From NCBI GenBank assembly GCA_039621445.1, contig CP154954.1, positions 38,549,703-38,613,702 of the forward strand: 64,000 nucleotides of DNA. Reading direction: 5' to 3'. The notes under the pieces were generated by a model. The model was not told the origin of the DNA, did no database searches, and saw only the letters and a list, made by a program, of their open reading frames with translations. Source of the DNA: Euglena gracilis. Its lineage: Eukaryota; Euglenida; Euglenophyceae; Euglenales. Below are positions 20,959 through 30,609 of the stretch, one piece after another. Each line of letters opens with the position of its first letter. Within the stretch, counting starts at the first letter, position 1. Made by a program: the position numbers and the translations under genes.

Positions 20959-21907
20959 CTGACCACGGGGTACGTTACGGAGGCGTTGCTGGCTGGCCCC
21001 TGGCTTGGGATTGGCTGGGTTGAAAGGCTTGTCAAAGTTGGCCTTGCTTTTGCATTAGAGAGGGGTTTCAATAACAGCCCCAAAAAATTGGGACCCTGGG
21101 CGAAAATTTTGGCTGTTCGAAATTATGTTGGCAGAGACATGGAAAAAACATTTTCTCCAACGAAAGAAAACGTCATGCAACACAGGTCCCCCCAAGAATG
21201 ACACAATAAGAAAAAAACCAAAATCAGTTTTCACGAAATCCACAAAAATACCTCAAGCGGAAAGGAAGCTGTCAGTGGTCCAGTCTTCTAATTCCCCATT
21301 GGATGGTCCAGCCTGTGCCATTTGGGAGGGGATGTGCCCAAAACTGGCGATTTCACAGTTTTGCTGATCGGGGGGGGGGGGACTTCAGTTTGGCGCTTTG
21401 CGCCGTCCCTTAAACCGAAAATCGGTTACAAAATTGGTTATATTTGGAGGGGATTACCCCTTGGCAATCGCCCCCTCAGCTGCCCGTATGTCAACCAGTC
21501 CACCCAGAGATTTTGCTGATCCTTTGTAGCACGGGTGGGTGGGGGATAAGAACACCCAAATCCCAGAGAATTTGATTTTTCAGGGTGGGTAACCCCAAAA
21601 AAACACAACACCGGTTTCTTGGACCCCTTCCTTGTTGATACCCTGTTTCCATAAAAAGAAACTGTGTTTTGAAGATTTCCAAAAAAAATCGCCAGGAGGG
21701 CATTCGGAGTTTGGATTTCGACCAACAACTCCTTGATTTACGATCCACACCAAAATTGTCAAAAAAAAACCGAATAAAATGAGGCAGCAGGCTGAGACTG
21801 TTTGCATGCCATACATGCAGAAAGGGATGGCTGAAATAGAAATTTAGCCAGACCCCCCCCCAGAAAACTGTCATCAGACAGGTCTTACAATAGGGACCCT
21901 GACACAC

Positions 21908-22047
21908 CCCGGAAGGGGGGGGGGTGGGTGAGGCGGCGGGAGAAAAGGGCGCCTGTGAGTTGGGGGCCAGGCTGTAGGACAGGGAGGTGGAAGGCTGGAA
22001 CAGCAGCCGCATCGAGGCGTCCCGCGTCTCCTTGGGCCCAGCGAGGC
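21908..22047 (-). CDS. Exon of transferase gene
   Basis: Poly(C) plus GGCAAG acceptor; frame LAGPKETRDASMRLLFQPST then SLSYSLAPNSQAPFSPAA; donor GTGTGT. Function unknown. Confidence 0.5.
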
Positions 22048-22109
22048 CTTGCCGGGGGGGGGGGGGGGGGCCCCCCGTTGGCCAGTCAGCCAGTGCCCCC
22101 ATTCACAAC

Positions 22110-22178
22110 ACGGAGAGGCAGGCGCTGGCCGGAAAGGGACCGCCGGGGGAGGCTTGCCAGTGGCAGTGGCAGCCCCCG
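22110..22178 (-). CDS. Possible exon of transferase gene
   Basis: GGGGGCTGAG acceptor, 23 codons (RGLPLPLASLPRRSLSGQRL), donor GTTGTG. Short and low complexity. Confidence 0.35.
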
Positions 22179-22518
22179 CTCAGCCCCCGCGTTGTGTGTC
22201 GCGTTGTCACATTGAGGACTCTGGTGCAGGGCTGGGTTGGGCCTCATTGGGACGTTTGATCGAAACGCAACTGCCTCCCCTCCCCCACCCAGGGATGTAT
22301 GGAAAGCCTTGAGGGGGGGGGGTTCGACCCCCCCCCTCTCCCGCCTCGAAACTGAAGGGGGGCCGGGTTTCGGTTTTGTGGCCGGGCAATGGTCCAGATA
22401 CCACGCCAAAATTGGCCAAAAATGGCTGACTTTTCGGCATCAAACAATTCGAAGCCATATGCAACCATTAGAAGCACATGCAAATGGGGGACAGCGTTGG
22501 GGGAGTCCCCCCCCCCAC

Positions 22519-22634
22519 GCTGGGTCCGGGTCTGACCGGGGGCTGGCCAGCACGGCGCTGATGTCCACCACGTGCCGCAGGCCGGTGCTGACTGCCGCCG
22601 CCATGAGCCACGCGTCCGCGGCGGGGGGGCAGGC
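22519..22634 (-). CDS. Exon of transferase gene (WLMAAAVSTGLRHVV)
   Basis: Acceptor GGGGCGAG; frame ACPPAADAWLMAAAVSTGLR then HVVDISAVLASPRSDPDP. Helical with high third-position GC; too short to appear as a long open frame. Function unknown. The downstream border is a run of G after GTGGGG. Confidence 0.55.
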
Positions 22635-22869
22635 CTCGCCCCGGAGGTTGGGGAGCCGGGGGGAAGGGGGGGGGGGTTTCCCGGCATAACTCTCCTATAC
22701 CGACCCGGCCCAGCAGCTTGGCAGCCCGGCCCATCCCAGCCTGGCCTGGCACAGAACAATCGATCCTTTTGCCCCCAAAAAGGCCGTGAACGGCAGACTG
22801 GTACAGTCGGAAGCCTGCAGAGCTGTTTTGGGGGGCAGATTGGCCAAACCTCAGGCTGTCCTTTCTCAC

Positions 22870-23144
22870 AGCGCAGGGCCGGCGGGGGCCCACCCGGCAT
22901 GGCGGGCCGACCCGGGGAAGCAAGGCCGGGGCCGGGGGCCGGGGCGGGGGCCTGGGCCGGGGTGGCGCCGGGAAACGGGGGGACGGGGACGTCCGCGAGG
23001 GGCACCACCTCCCCGGCGAAGGTGTTCCACAGCCACAGGTACGGGTCCCGCGGGGCCGGCGGCAGCCAACGATGTGCCAGCAGCCAACGGTGGGTGGTTG
23101 TGGCAAACGCCAAAACCACCCAATAAACGCACAGATGCACCTTC
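22870..23144 (-). CDS. Exon of transferase gene (YLWLWNTFAGE)
   Basis: Acceptor ACACCTAAG; frame KVHLCVYWVVLAFATTTHRW, then LLAHRWLPPAPRDPYLWLWN and TFAGEVVPLADVPVPPFPGA, ending in a Pro/Ala/Gly linker; clean donor GCT|GTGAGAAAG. The first 20 residues are hydrophobic enough for a membrane segment, which would fit a Golgi type II anchor, but this is a guess. Confidence 0.6.
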
Positions 23145-23521
23145 CTTAGGTGTTGTGGGGGCTCATTTTGTATGATCCTGCCTGGAGTTGCTATTTTTAT
23201 TCAACTGAGTTGGTAACTATTTTTTGATGAGGTCAAATTCTTTGATATGACCTCAACTTGCGCACCAAACAATACCAGCAACGGCACCAATAAAAGGTCA
23301 AAAAATTGGGGGTTTTCAAAACTTTTTGTTACAAAATAAATGCATGCATACATACACATATAAACAATACATACATAATAATGTTAACTTTTGGGAGCAC
23401 ACAAATTGCACAACCTTCTAAAAAGAGAAGTGGTTTTTGTCTTCTCTGTACAGAAAATTGTGGCTGCCTCACACAAAGAGACCTCTGTTTCATACTCATG
23501 TGTGTGGGTGTGTTGTGTTGT

Positions 23522-23559
<38 letters not shown>

Positions 23560-23614
23560 TGTGTAGTCACGTACAGTGCTTGGATGCACATAGGTGGGTT
23601 GCCAAGCGGAGCAC

Positions 23615-23762
23615 CATGGCAGGGGCTGAAGCCGAGCGACAATTTGCTGTCGTCAGACCGTGGCCCCGACACCGCCAGCCAGCCCGGCGCGTTGTGGCCG
23701 CGGATCCTCCGGAACGCCCGGAAGGGCAGCGCCACCCGGGGCTGGCGCTGGCGAGAGGGGCC
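23615..23762 (-). CDS. Exon of transferase gene (GHNAPGWLAVSG)
   Basis: Excellent acceptor: C-run, CTACTGCCAG. Frame QRQPRVALPFRAFRRIRGHN then APGWLAVSGPRSDDSKLSLG and FSPCH; donor ATG|GTGCTCC. Not recognised. A (GT)n tract lies about 50 bp beyond its 3' end. Confidence 0.6.
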
Positions 23763-23824
23763 CTGGCAGTAGGGGGGGGGGGGGACCCTCCCAGGCAGGG
23801 GACGGGTGAGTGGGCCGTGTTGGC

Positions 23825-23998
23825 GTCCTTGATTCCCCCTGTCGTGCAGCCGCCAGTGCATCTGAAGACTTCTTTGGGCAGTCTATTCCCGGGGTCGGTG
23901 TCGCTTCATTCCGGCGGTGCAGCCCCGCGTGCACCACCGCGCCGCGGTGGTGCACGCGGGGCTGCACCGCCGGAAAGTGGCGATCCAGCAGTGGACAC
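23825..23998. repeat. Dispersed repeat with 67-nt perfect palindrome, copy 2
   Basis: Partner of 12041-12214; palindrome at 23909-23975, identical in sequence to copy 1. Same orientation as copy 1. Confidence 0.9.
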
Positions 23999-24110
23999 TT
24001 GAGACTTTTTATTTGGTGGATTGTGCCGTCCCGGATTCCGTCGGCCCACCTTCTGACTCTGGCCATGGCGTGGGATGGGGGGGGGGCAGCACAAACCCGG
24101 CAAAGTGTAC

Positions 24111-24213
24111 CAACAGGAAGCCCTCCTTGGGCCCTTCCAAAAGCGCTCAACATCTCCAGGGCGTTGTGCAACTGCCGCCTCCGCCAGGGCCCCGTTCCGG
24201 GGAGTGAGCCGCA
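24111..24213 (-). CDS. Exon of transferase gene
   Basis: Acceptor CATGCGTGCAG; frame CGSLPGTGPWRRRQLHNALE then MLSAFGRAQGGLP; donor GTTG|GTACAC. The alternative frame RLTPRNGALAEAAVAQRPGD is open too, but has fewer G/C third positions. Confidence 0.5.
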
Positions 24214-24688
24214 CTGCACGCATGGGCAGGCGGCCACACTGTGGGGGGGGGGGGGGGGGGGCCCCCCGGCCCAATCCAGCGTGTGTGGCCCAATCCAGTG
24301 TGGTTTACGGTGGCGGCTTATACGGATAACCCTCCCCCTTTCGGGAAACTGCGTCAGCAAAATGGAGGCGAAGATGGCGTTTCCAGGAGGTTCTTAGACT
24401 GCGGGAAAAAATCGACAGTGTTGAAGTAATTAGTAATTAGAAGTAAACAGAATTTCCGCCCAAGAGAAGCAATGTTTTTCATAAAAATAACATGTCAATG
24501 TTTCTGGAAACTTGGCGAGCAAAACGCTGAAGGTTTGGTTTGCACAAGGGGACAGTGGCCCAAACGAAGTTCGGGCAGTTTCCCGGAGTTCATGACGATT
24601 TCCAGTTCCGAAATTATACTTAAGAGCCACGAATAGAGGAGACTTGGGAGAAGGGAGGTTCCGCCTCTGCGCTTTCTGCCCCCCCCCC

Positions 24689-24850
24689 CTAGGACCTCGG
24701 GGAGGACTCCCGGGGACGGGCCCCTGGCCCAGAGCCCTGCAGGGCCGCCAGGGATCGCAGGAGGGCGACAGTGCCTGCCCGGTTCGGCCCACACGCAGTC
24801 TGGGCCGCCTGCACCACGGCGTTGAAGTAGACGCGGTGGTCCACTGTGGC
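24689..24850 (-). CDS. Exon of transferase gene (HRVYFNAVVQAAQTAC)
   Basis: Acceptor CGCTGCCGCAG; frame ATVDHRVYFNAVVQAAQTAC then GPNRAGTVALLRSLAALQGS, very GC-rich third positions. The open frame ends at a TAG (24689), so the true donor must lie before that; GTGTGG inside is a candidate. Confidence 0.55.
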   Translation of the reverse strand, partial: ATVDHRVYFNAVVQAAQTACGPNRAGTVALLRSLAALQGSGPGARPRESSPRS

Positions 24851-24939
24851 CTGCGGCAGCGGCTGACTGGCCTCACCTGACCACACCGTGTGGGCCCCCC
24901 TCCCTGAGAGGGCACTTTTCCCGGGGGGGGGGGATTGAT

Positions 24940-25560
24940 ATCGGGGAAATTGCGGAAATTGCGGGAAAATTGCGGGAATTGCAATTTTGGGAATTACTGC
25001 CCTTCTGCTGGAGGGCACTTGGAGAAATTTCCCAAATTTGGTCATTTGCAACATGGATGTAAGTTTTGAGCCGCTGTCAACGTTTTCCCAACAAAAAGGT
25101 CAAAAACATAATTTTAGTAAATTTGGGAACATGCTGGTGCTTGGAAATATGGATTTCTTGGGTGAAAAATCCAAAAAAAAAGGCAAGTAAAATTGCTGAA
25201 AACTTTGGCATCAGTAAAATCTGGTCCAGGATGCGAAACTTTTCTTACTCGAAATTATTCCCATCAGAAATTGGGGGGAAACCTAAAAAGGGTCCAGAAG
25301 TTGCCAGTTTTTGTCAAAATTTGTGAAGTTTGGCAAATTTTGCAAAATTGTAACAAAAGAAGAAGAAAAGCCCCTGGGTTCCCTTGTGAACCGTTCAAGG
25401 GAGGGCCGGAACTCATTTCGCCTTCCGTTTCAGGTTCACGTGGAAAAACTGCGGAAAGGAAAAAGTGCGAAAAATTGTGGAAAAACTGCGGGAAAATGCG
25501 GGAAACTGCGGGAAATTGCGGGAAATTGCGGGAATTGCATTCAGCCTTGGGTTTTTTTTC
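24940..25560. repeat. Dispersed ~600-bp repeat, copy 1
   Basis: Bounded at both ends by tandem GCGGGAAATT units. Similar, roughly 80% by eye, to 49870-50460: shared blocks include GGGAATTACT, CTTCTGCTGGAGGG, CCCAACAAAAAGGTC and ATTCCTTGGGTGAAAAATCC. Confidence 0.7.
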
Positions 25561-25564
25561 ATGT

Positions 25565-26100
25565 TTTGAGTGAGGTTGGTGGGATGACCCTTGAGGTGGG
25601 ATGACCCTGGGGGAGGGGGGCGTGGGTGGGTAGGCTCTGAAAAAAAGATGAATGGGTGAGTTCGGTTGGACCCCAGTGCACCTCACCTCCGGGGGGGGGG
25701 GGGGTCCAACGGCCGACACCCACCTCCATTCTCAAAACCCCCGAAGGTGGTGGGGCACCCCAGGAGTGCATACCCTCCTCCATGGCACATGGGCCCCAAC
25801 TGCTCATCGGGGACAACTTTAGGGGGGGGGGGGGGGGCAGCATGCTGACTCCGATATCCTGGGAAACAGGGGGCATTGTTGGCCCCAATGGACAACGGGT
25901 CAAAACTATGGGGAGGGAGACCAGTTGTGTCCAACAAGCAGGCTAGGGAGTGGGGACCAAAAGATGGGGGTGCAAATTAGCGAGGGGGCAGAGGGTGGGC
26001 AGGTCAGGCTACAGAGCTGTGTGTGGCCGCACCTGAGACCTGAGACCTGGCGATTCTTGTTCCTTCGTTTCCTGGGGGCCGTGTCCCCTCTTTTGAGTTC
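25565..26100. other. Intron-like stretch with G-runs
   Basis: G-runs at 25690 and 25820 with no coding support; CCTCCATTCTCAAAACC fragments only. Nothing recognised. Confidence 0.3.
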
Positions 26101-26106
26101 CCACAC

Positions 26107-26175
26107 CGTGGGGGTGTGTCCAGCAAACCCCGCCGGGAGCTGGCTGAGTGATGATATCTGGCACACGGTGAGTTT
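26107..26175 (-). CDS. Possible exon of transferase gene
   Basis: GCACCTCCCAG acceptor and ACG|GTGTGG donor frame 69 nt: KLTVCQISSLSQLPAGFAGH or RVPDIITQPAPGGVCWTHPH. Phase to the neighbour is not resolved. Confidence 0.4.
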
Positions 26176-26224
26176 CTGGGAGGTGCAGCCCCATAGCCCC
26201 ATAGCCCGCCGCTGGCCGACACAC

Positions 26225-26325
26225 AGAGGCAGGGCAGCCGCTGACGGCGTGCCCAGGCCCCATCCTCCCGCCGGGAAACGAGATGCACGACGGTGACCGT
26301 GTCGCCGGGAGGGCGTCTCTCGGAA
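26225..26325 (-). CDS. Exon of transferase gene (DTVTVVHLVSRRED)
   Basis: Acceptor CACAGGGCCAG; frame SERRPPGDTVTVVHLVSRRE then DGAWARRQRLPC; donor TCT|GTGTGT. A beta-strand-like hydrophobic core suggests a folded domain; not recognised. Confidence 0.5.
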
Positions 26326-26775
26326 CTGGCCCTGTGCTGGGCGGTTCTGGAATGGCCCACGAATGGCCTTCCTGCTCACCCACGTTTGCCTACTCGTTTC
26401 GGGTTCTGTATCTTGCAATTGCCCTCTTTCTGGGGCTGATTTCAGCGCACAAGAATGAAAATTTTCGAGGAAACAGACCAACAAACCTCCCAGCTTCGGG
26501 TAAAAGAGGTACGACCACCCCATCGCGAACACTTATCAGGGCACTCTCTCCGCATATAAACTTTCAAAACAGCTTAAATTATTCTGATCTGGACATTCGG
26601 TGTCACTGGGCGCAGGACACTAAAACCGCGGAAATTTTCTTCCAACGTGGCACGCCAGAAAATGCATATTTCCCCACTGTTTAAGCGAATTGCACGTTTT
26701 TGCATGTTTTGGTGTTTTCCACGCAAAAAGTGTTTAAAAACGTTCAAAAGCATGAAGGACGCCCCCTTCGCCCAC

Positions 26776-26860
26776 GGCCTTGTGCCACGCCGTCACCGCC
26801 TCCTCCGCCTGGCGGTGATCCCATTCCGGCTCAGCCTGCACCATGAACAGGACCAGGGGG
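26776..26860 (-). CDS. Exon of transferase gene ([16 protein letters not shown])
   Basis: The acceptor CTGCTGCCGCAG lies directly after a long (CA)n on this strand. 1 nt plus 28 codons: [20 protein letters not shown] then AVTAWHKA, closed by donor GTGGGCGAAG. A strand then an amphipathic helix; function unknown. Confidence 0.6.
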
Positions 26861-26881
26861 CTGCGGCAGCAGGGCATGCGG

Positions 26882-26883
<2 letters not shown>

Positions 26884-26970
<87 letters not shown>

Positions 26971-27018
26971 TGTGTGTGTGCGTGTGTTGTGTGCATGTGT
27001 GTGTGCGTGCGTGCGTGC

Positions 27019-27051
<33 letters not shown>

Positions 27052-27062
27052 TTGGTGTGTGT
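26884..27062. repeat. (TG)n and (GC/GT)n microsatellite
   Basis: About 45 TG units, then CGTGCGTGCGCGCGCG and a further (GT)n. On the minus strand it lies in the intron just before an acceptor. Confidence 0.95.
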
Positions 27063-27134
27063 GTAGGGGGGGGGGTGGATGGGTGTGTGTGCATGTGTGG
27101 GGGGGCCTCACCCAACCCCATCACCCCCACAAGC

Positions 27135-27232
27135 TCAGGCCATGGGGGTGTCCCCCCAGTCCCCCGCCTGCCCCGCCCCCCAGCGGCCGTCCTCAGGGAT
27201 ACCCTGGGGGGCAGTGGTTGCTGTCCAGGTGG
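27135..27232 (-). CDS. Possible exon of transferase gene
   Basis: CTCCGATGCCCCAG acceptor, frame [20 protein letters not shown] open to a TGA at the left end; a donor GTATCC inside would shorten it to 30 nt. Weak. Confidence 0.3.
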
Positions 27233-27570
27233 CTGGGGCATCGGAGACAGGCAGCCCCGTCGGTGGGAGGAGAGGTTGATGGGAGGCCTGGTGCCCCCTT
27301 CCACCAGGATAGGGGTGAGGGGACAGGGGGCAGCCACCCCCACCCACCACCATGGGGTGTCCAGGATCCCGTGCCGCCCTGTTGAACGGGGATTGAAACT
27401 GTCATTTATATTGTTTGTTGTTATTATCATGTGCGCAACGGTCAACGCACCGACAATCGACCTGTGTGCTGATTACTTTTGAAAGTAATTACTAATTGTT
27501 CCTTGCCCAACGGAGGCTGTTGAGAAAGAGCTGTCAAGGGCTTCCCAGCGCCAGTCTGTATGGGGCTTGC

Positions 27571-27664
27571 CTGGACCACAACGAGGGGCGTCCGTGTCGT
27601 CGGTCTCCCCGCGCGTGGCAGAGAGCAGCGCCAGCAGCCCCGCCACCCACAGGCACCATGGCAT
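27571..27664 (-). CDS. First exon: signal peptide
   Basis: ATG at 27664 opens MPWCLWVAGLLALLSATRGE then TDDTDAPRCGPG: a short polar start, about 12 hydrophobic residues and a small-residue cleavage region, as in a secretory signal peptide. An ATAAAAG box lies about 40 bp upstream (27704-27710), suggesting a promoter and a very short 5' leader. The end shown is a GC-type donor (CAG|GCAAGC); a GTGGTC slightly earlier is an alternative. Chosen as the start of the transferase gene, but it might instead be an internal exon. Confidence 0.5.
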
Positions 27665-27703
27665 CGGAGGAGGGCCCCGAGGCAAAGGCCGCCCCAGGGC
27701 GGG

Positions 27704-27710
27704 CTTTTAT
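27704..27710 (-). promoter_or_regulatory. TATA-like box before signal-peptide ATG
   Basis: ATAAAAG on the minus strand, 40 bp before the ATG. The spacing allows transcription start only about 10 nt before the ATG. Confidence 0.3.
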
Positions 27711-27785
27711 GCGGAATGGAGTCGGGGGGGGGGGCAAATGCAACGCCAACAACGTCCAGGGAGGAGATGCGTCCGCGGGGCAAAC

Positions 27786-27848
27786 CTTCAATTCCAGGAT
27801 GATGGTGCCTTTGTGGGTCCCACCGAGCAGCGCGGGGAGATATGGACC
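27786..27848 (-). CDS. Exon GPYLPALLGGTHKGTIILEL
   Basis: CTTCTGAG acceptor, exactly 21 codons, donor AAG|GTTTGC, the same donor word as at 33533. It lies only 122 bp before the signal-peptide ATG on the same strand. So it either ends the upstream unit or shows that both units are one gene. Confidence 0.45.
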
Positions 27849-28226
27849 CTCAGAAGAAAAAAAAACAACGCAAAAAGCAAAAGGCGAAGCAAAAAAATGC
27901 AAAAGAAAAACGAAAGAGCAAATTTTCACAGAAATCGACATCGACAGGTGCAAACAGCGCAAAGGAGAAAACGACTTTGTGTGCCCCCTTGCCAGCAGGA
28001 GGCCGGTGACTGGGTCGTCTGGTGTACCTCAACACTCGAATAAAAAGGCCGACCCTGTCGTTCACTCTTCTGCTCCTATATGCCAGTTCGATACCTGTGC
28101 AGAGGAAGGGCAGCCGTGCAAACAATAAAGCACACGCAGTAGTCTTGAAAACCCTTGGAAAAGGTGGATGGGGTTGGGCCGCGGTCCTGTGGTGGCCCAG
28201 GGAGGGGGTGTAGCAGTGGGGCAGAC

Positions 28227-28386
28227 GTTGCAGTTTGTGGACCAGGCTCTGCCCTTGGCCAACGAGCCACTCTCGCCCCCTCCCCCCTCGACCCCCGGTT
28301 GGCCAGGCCCCCTGGGATGTTCCGAGGGAAAGGAGTTCAGGTCAGGGAGGCGGCCCACGGGGCTGCTCCCCTCCCCAATGCTGACG
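28227..28386 (-). CDS. Possible exon, Gly/Ser-rich
   Basis: Acceptor GTGCCGGAGCCAG; frame VSIGEGSSPVGRLPDLNSFP then SEHPRGPGQPGVEGGGGESG; donor GTCTGC. The opposite strand is also open (LQFVDQALPLANEPLS), so strand is uncertain. Confidence 0.3.
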
Positions 28387-28429
28387 CTGGCTCCGGCACC
28401 GGGTTGAGAGCAATGCGATGCGAAGAAAT

Positions 28430-28692
28430 ATGTGCCCCCCCCCCCCCAAATAAATAACCTGGCAGGGTGCCAGGTCATTGGAACCAACTTTTGGCCCTGC
28501 CCCCCCCCCCTGCCAGGTTATTTGGGCCCTTTTTTCAGCCTCGTTACTCTCAACTCTTTGAGTTAAGCTCAGAACTTTGCCAAAAGGGGGGTGCCAAGTT
28601 ACTGGAACCATCTTTTTTGCCCCTCCCCCTGCCAAGTTATTTGGCCACGTCCAGGAGCAAGGGCCCCGCCAGGTTATTTGGGGGGGGGGGTT
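28430..28692. mobile_element. CCAGGTTATTTGG element, copy 1
   Basis: C-run then AAATAAATAACCTGGC at the left and GCCAGGTTATTTGGGG at the right; CCAAGTTATTTGGCC and GGAACCATCTTTTTTGCCCC inside. Matches 34145-34362 closely. Confidence 0.65.
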
Positions 28693-28699
28693 ACACCGG

Positions 28700-30430
28700 C
28701 GCTGATGCCTCTGTTGGCAGCGGCGGACCTGACGGGCAAAATGGGGGTGAAGAGGAAACTGCACCCTTGGAGGCCACTTCGCTTCCGCACTGTGGGGAAT
28801 GACCACCCGGGGCGGGCCTGACCCGCCAGGTTTCTTGGATGCTGGCATGCGCACGGGAGGCAGCAACAGCTGGGGGGTGGAGTACCACGTCCGAAATGGA
28901 CGGGCAAATATTAATTCCATTGATAGCGTGCATGCTGTGCATGAAGGCAGTGGGTATGCCCACTAGCGAAGGTTCAGGGGGATTTGCGATGCAGCAGAGG
29001 TCAGTGTGTGCGGGGCACAGAATCGCAGACCCTAGTCAGCTTCCACGGCGGACGTCGGGAGAGGCAAATGACATGCACCAGCGCGTCAACCCCCCAAACG
29101 CCGGCCCAAATGACAGCCTGCGCATTCGGAGGTTTGCCCCGCCACCGGTCCGGTGTGACTCCCCAAGGTTGGGTTTTGGGTTTTGGGTCCCCCCCCAAAA
29201 TTTTGTTTTTTGGGTACCCCCCCAAAAACACCAAAAATTTGTATTTTTGGGACCCCCTCTTTGAAAAATTTTACCCCTAACCCCTAACTACCTAAAAAGG
29301 CCGATTTTGGCCAAGAAAAGCCATTTTTTTCAAAATTTTCTGCGCCTGCGGCGCCAAAAAGTATATCTCACCCCCCTCTGGGCCCTCCGGGGGAGTCCGG
29401 CTGGACCCACCCCGGTAATCCCTGGGGCTGCAGCCGGGATCGAACCACCGACCCCGCGTGCAAAGCAGGATTCCTGTCCAACACGTCCAAAAGGATGGAA
29501 GCGCACCGGGGGGAGGGGGGGGCAGTGCTTATACAAGGCCAGTGTTTATACACCGGGAGGGGGGGATGGTACGACAAAATTGTGGATTCTGATAAGGGGT
29601 GACCGTTGGAATCCAGACTGTTATTTTCGGAGGGAAAATCATGCCCTCCAGAATTGTGGCCTCTGATTGGGGGGGGCAGGGGTGTGATCATTGTAAACCC
29701 TCCCCCCAAATAATCCCCCCCCAAATAATACCCCCCCCCTTGGGGTACGACTTCGGCCACCAAAATAATACCCCCCTCCCCCAGTTTCGGGCCGAAAGCC
29801 CGGATTTTGACCTGAAAATGTAGGTAAAAATCACAATCTCTGACAATAAATTACGAGAAAAAAAAGTCGATTTTTCTGGATTATCTGGCCTCCAAGAAAT
29901 GCTAAATTTCATGAGAAAGTACAAAAAAAATGATCCCAAAGGGGGGGTTTTGGCACTATTTTTGCTCCTACGGAACTTCGAAAATTTTCGAAAATTTTTG
30001 GGAAATAATACCCCCCCTCGGGCCGGGATTTCGGGCGAAAAAAATATTACCCCGGGGGGGGGGTATTATTTGGGGGGTTTTACATGTCTCGAACAGAAAA
30101 TTGCATTTTGGGGCATTTTGAAAAGCCTTGTGGCCCAAAAAATTTCAGGATCCAAAATTGTACTAGCTAAACTAACTGGACTAAGTGGGTGGGGGATGGT
30201 CTGACCACTGAAAAGTTAACCGCCAGAAAGTGTTTCAAGCAGGCGGGGAGTGTTCAGGACAACTCTGAGCGACAGCCCCTTCGTGACTTTGCGGATGTCG
30301 ACCGTTGTTTCCCATGGTTTTCTCTCATCGTCAATGGAGACCCAAAAATTTGATTTTTGGGTACCCCCCCCCAAAATTTTTGGGCCGATTTTGGGACCCC
30401 CCCAAAAATACAAAAACAAAACCCAACCTT
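28700..30430. other. Non-coding, element-rich
   Basis: 28700-28900 has weak minus-strand coding-like composition without borders. 29150-29280 repeats GGGTCCCCCCCCAAAATTTT-type modules, also at 30360-30410. 29697-30085 is a C-run/G-run element listed separately. Confidence 0.35.
29697..30085. mobile_element. AATAATACCCCC TIR element
   Basis: CCCCCCCAAATAATACCCC at the left and GGGGTATTATTTGGGGGG at the right form inverted repeats; internal copies of AAATAATACCCCCC. Same plan as the elements at 5117-5646, 44063-44430 and 53440-53770. Confidence 0.65.
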
Positions 30431-30469
30431 GGACTCCCAACCGACCCCCTTCCCCAACGGCCCCAGAAG

Positions 30470-30609
30470 TCCCCCGTGAGGCGGAGGAGTCGGTCCAGTC
30501 CGCCAGCATCGTGCCGTATCGTCGGGTCGACGGAGGGGTGCGACGGCGGCGGCCGGCGGTGGTGGCGGCCAGCCGGCGCAGCAGCGCGGCATACTCCGGG
30601 GCCGGCGGG
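30470..30609 (-). CDS. Exon (EYAALLRRLAATTAG)
   Basis: Acceptor C-run GCCAG. Two frames are open and GC3-rich: PAPEYAALLRRLAATTAGRR and HDAGGLDRLLRLTGDFWGRW; the second would join the preceding exon in phase. The 3' border is not resolved. Confidence 0.5.

Larger units (their letters stand above)
3747..27664 (-). other. Gene model: secreted/Golgi nucleotide-sugar transferase-like, many exons
   Basis: Minus-strand gene model built from about 26 GC-rich islands. It opens with a signal peptide (ATG at 27664). From 19.6 kb downward the exons carry, in order, TTSTIG, LNFACNLEKL with [37 protein letters not shown] and HNNCIKAG. Known families: this is the order of motifs in DxD nucleotide-diphospho-sugar transferases of the Nucleotid_trans/GT77 type (hydrophobic strand, ALD, acidic DxD metal site, asparagine-rich middle, DQ..N, late H-N-N). 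The part encoded before 19.6 kb I do not recognise. Introns of 0.2-4 kb are full of repeats and one retroelement. Some neighbouring exons do not join in phase, so exons are missing or borders are off by a few bases. Exact donor and substrate cannot be told. Confidence 0.5.

Noticed and set aside
28430-28692. Riboswitch or structured RNA
   Set aside because: The conserved pairing is explained by terminal inverted repeats of a dispersed element found again at 34145.
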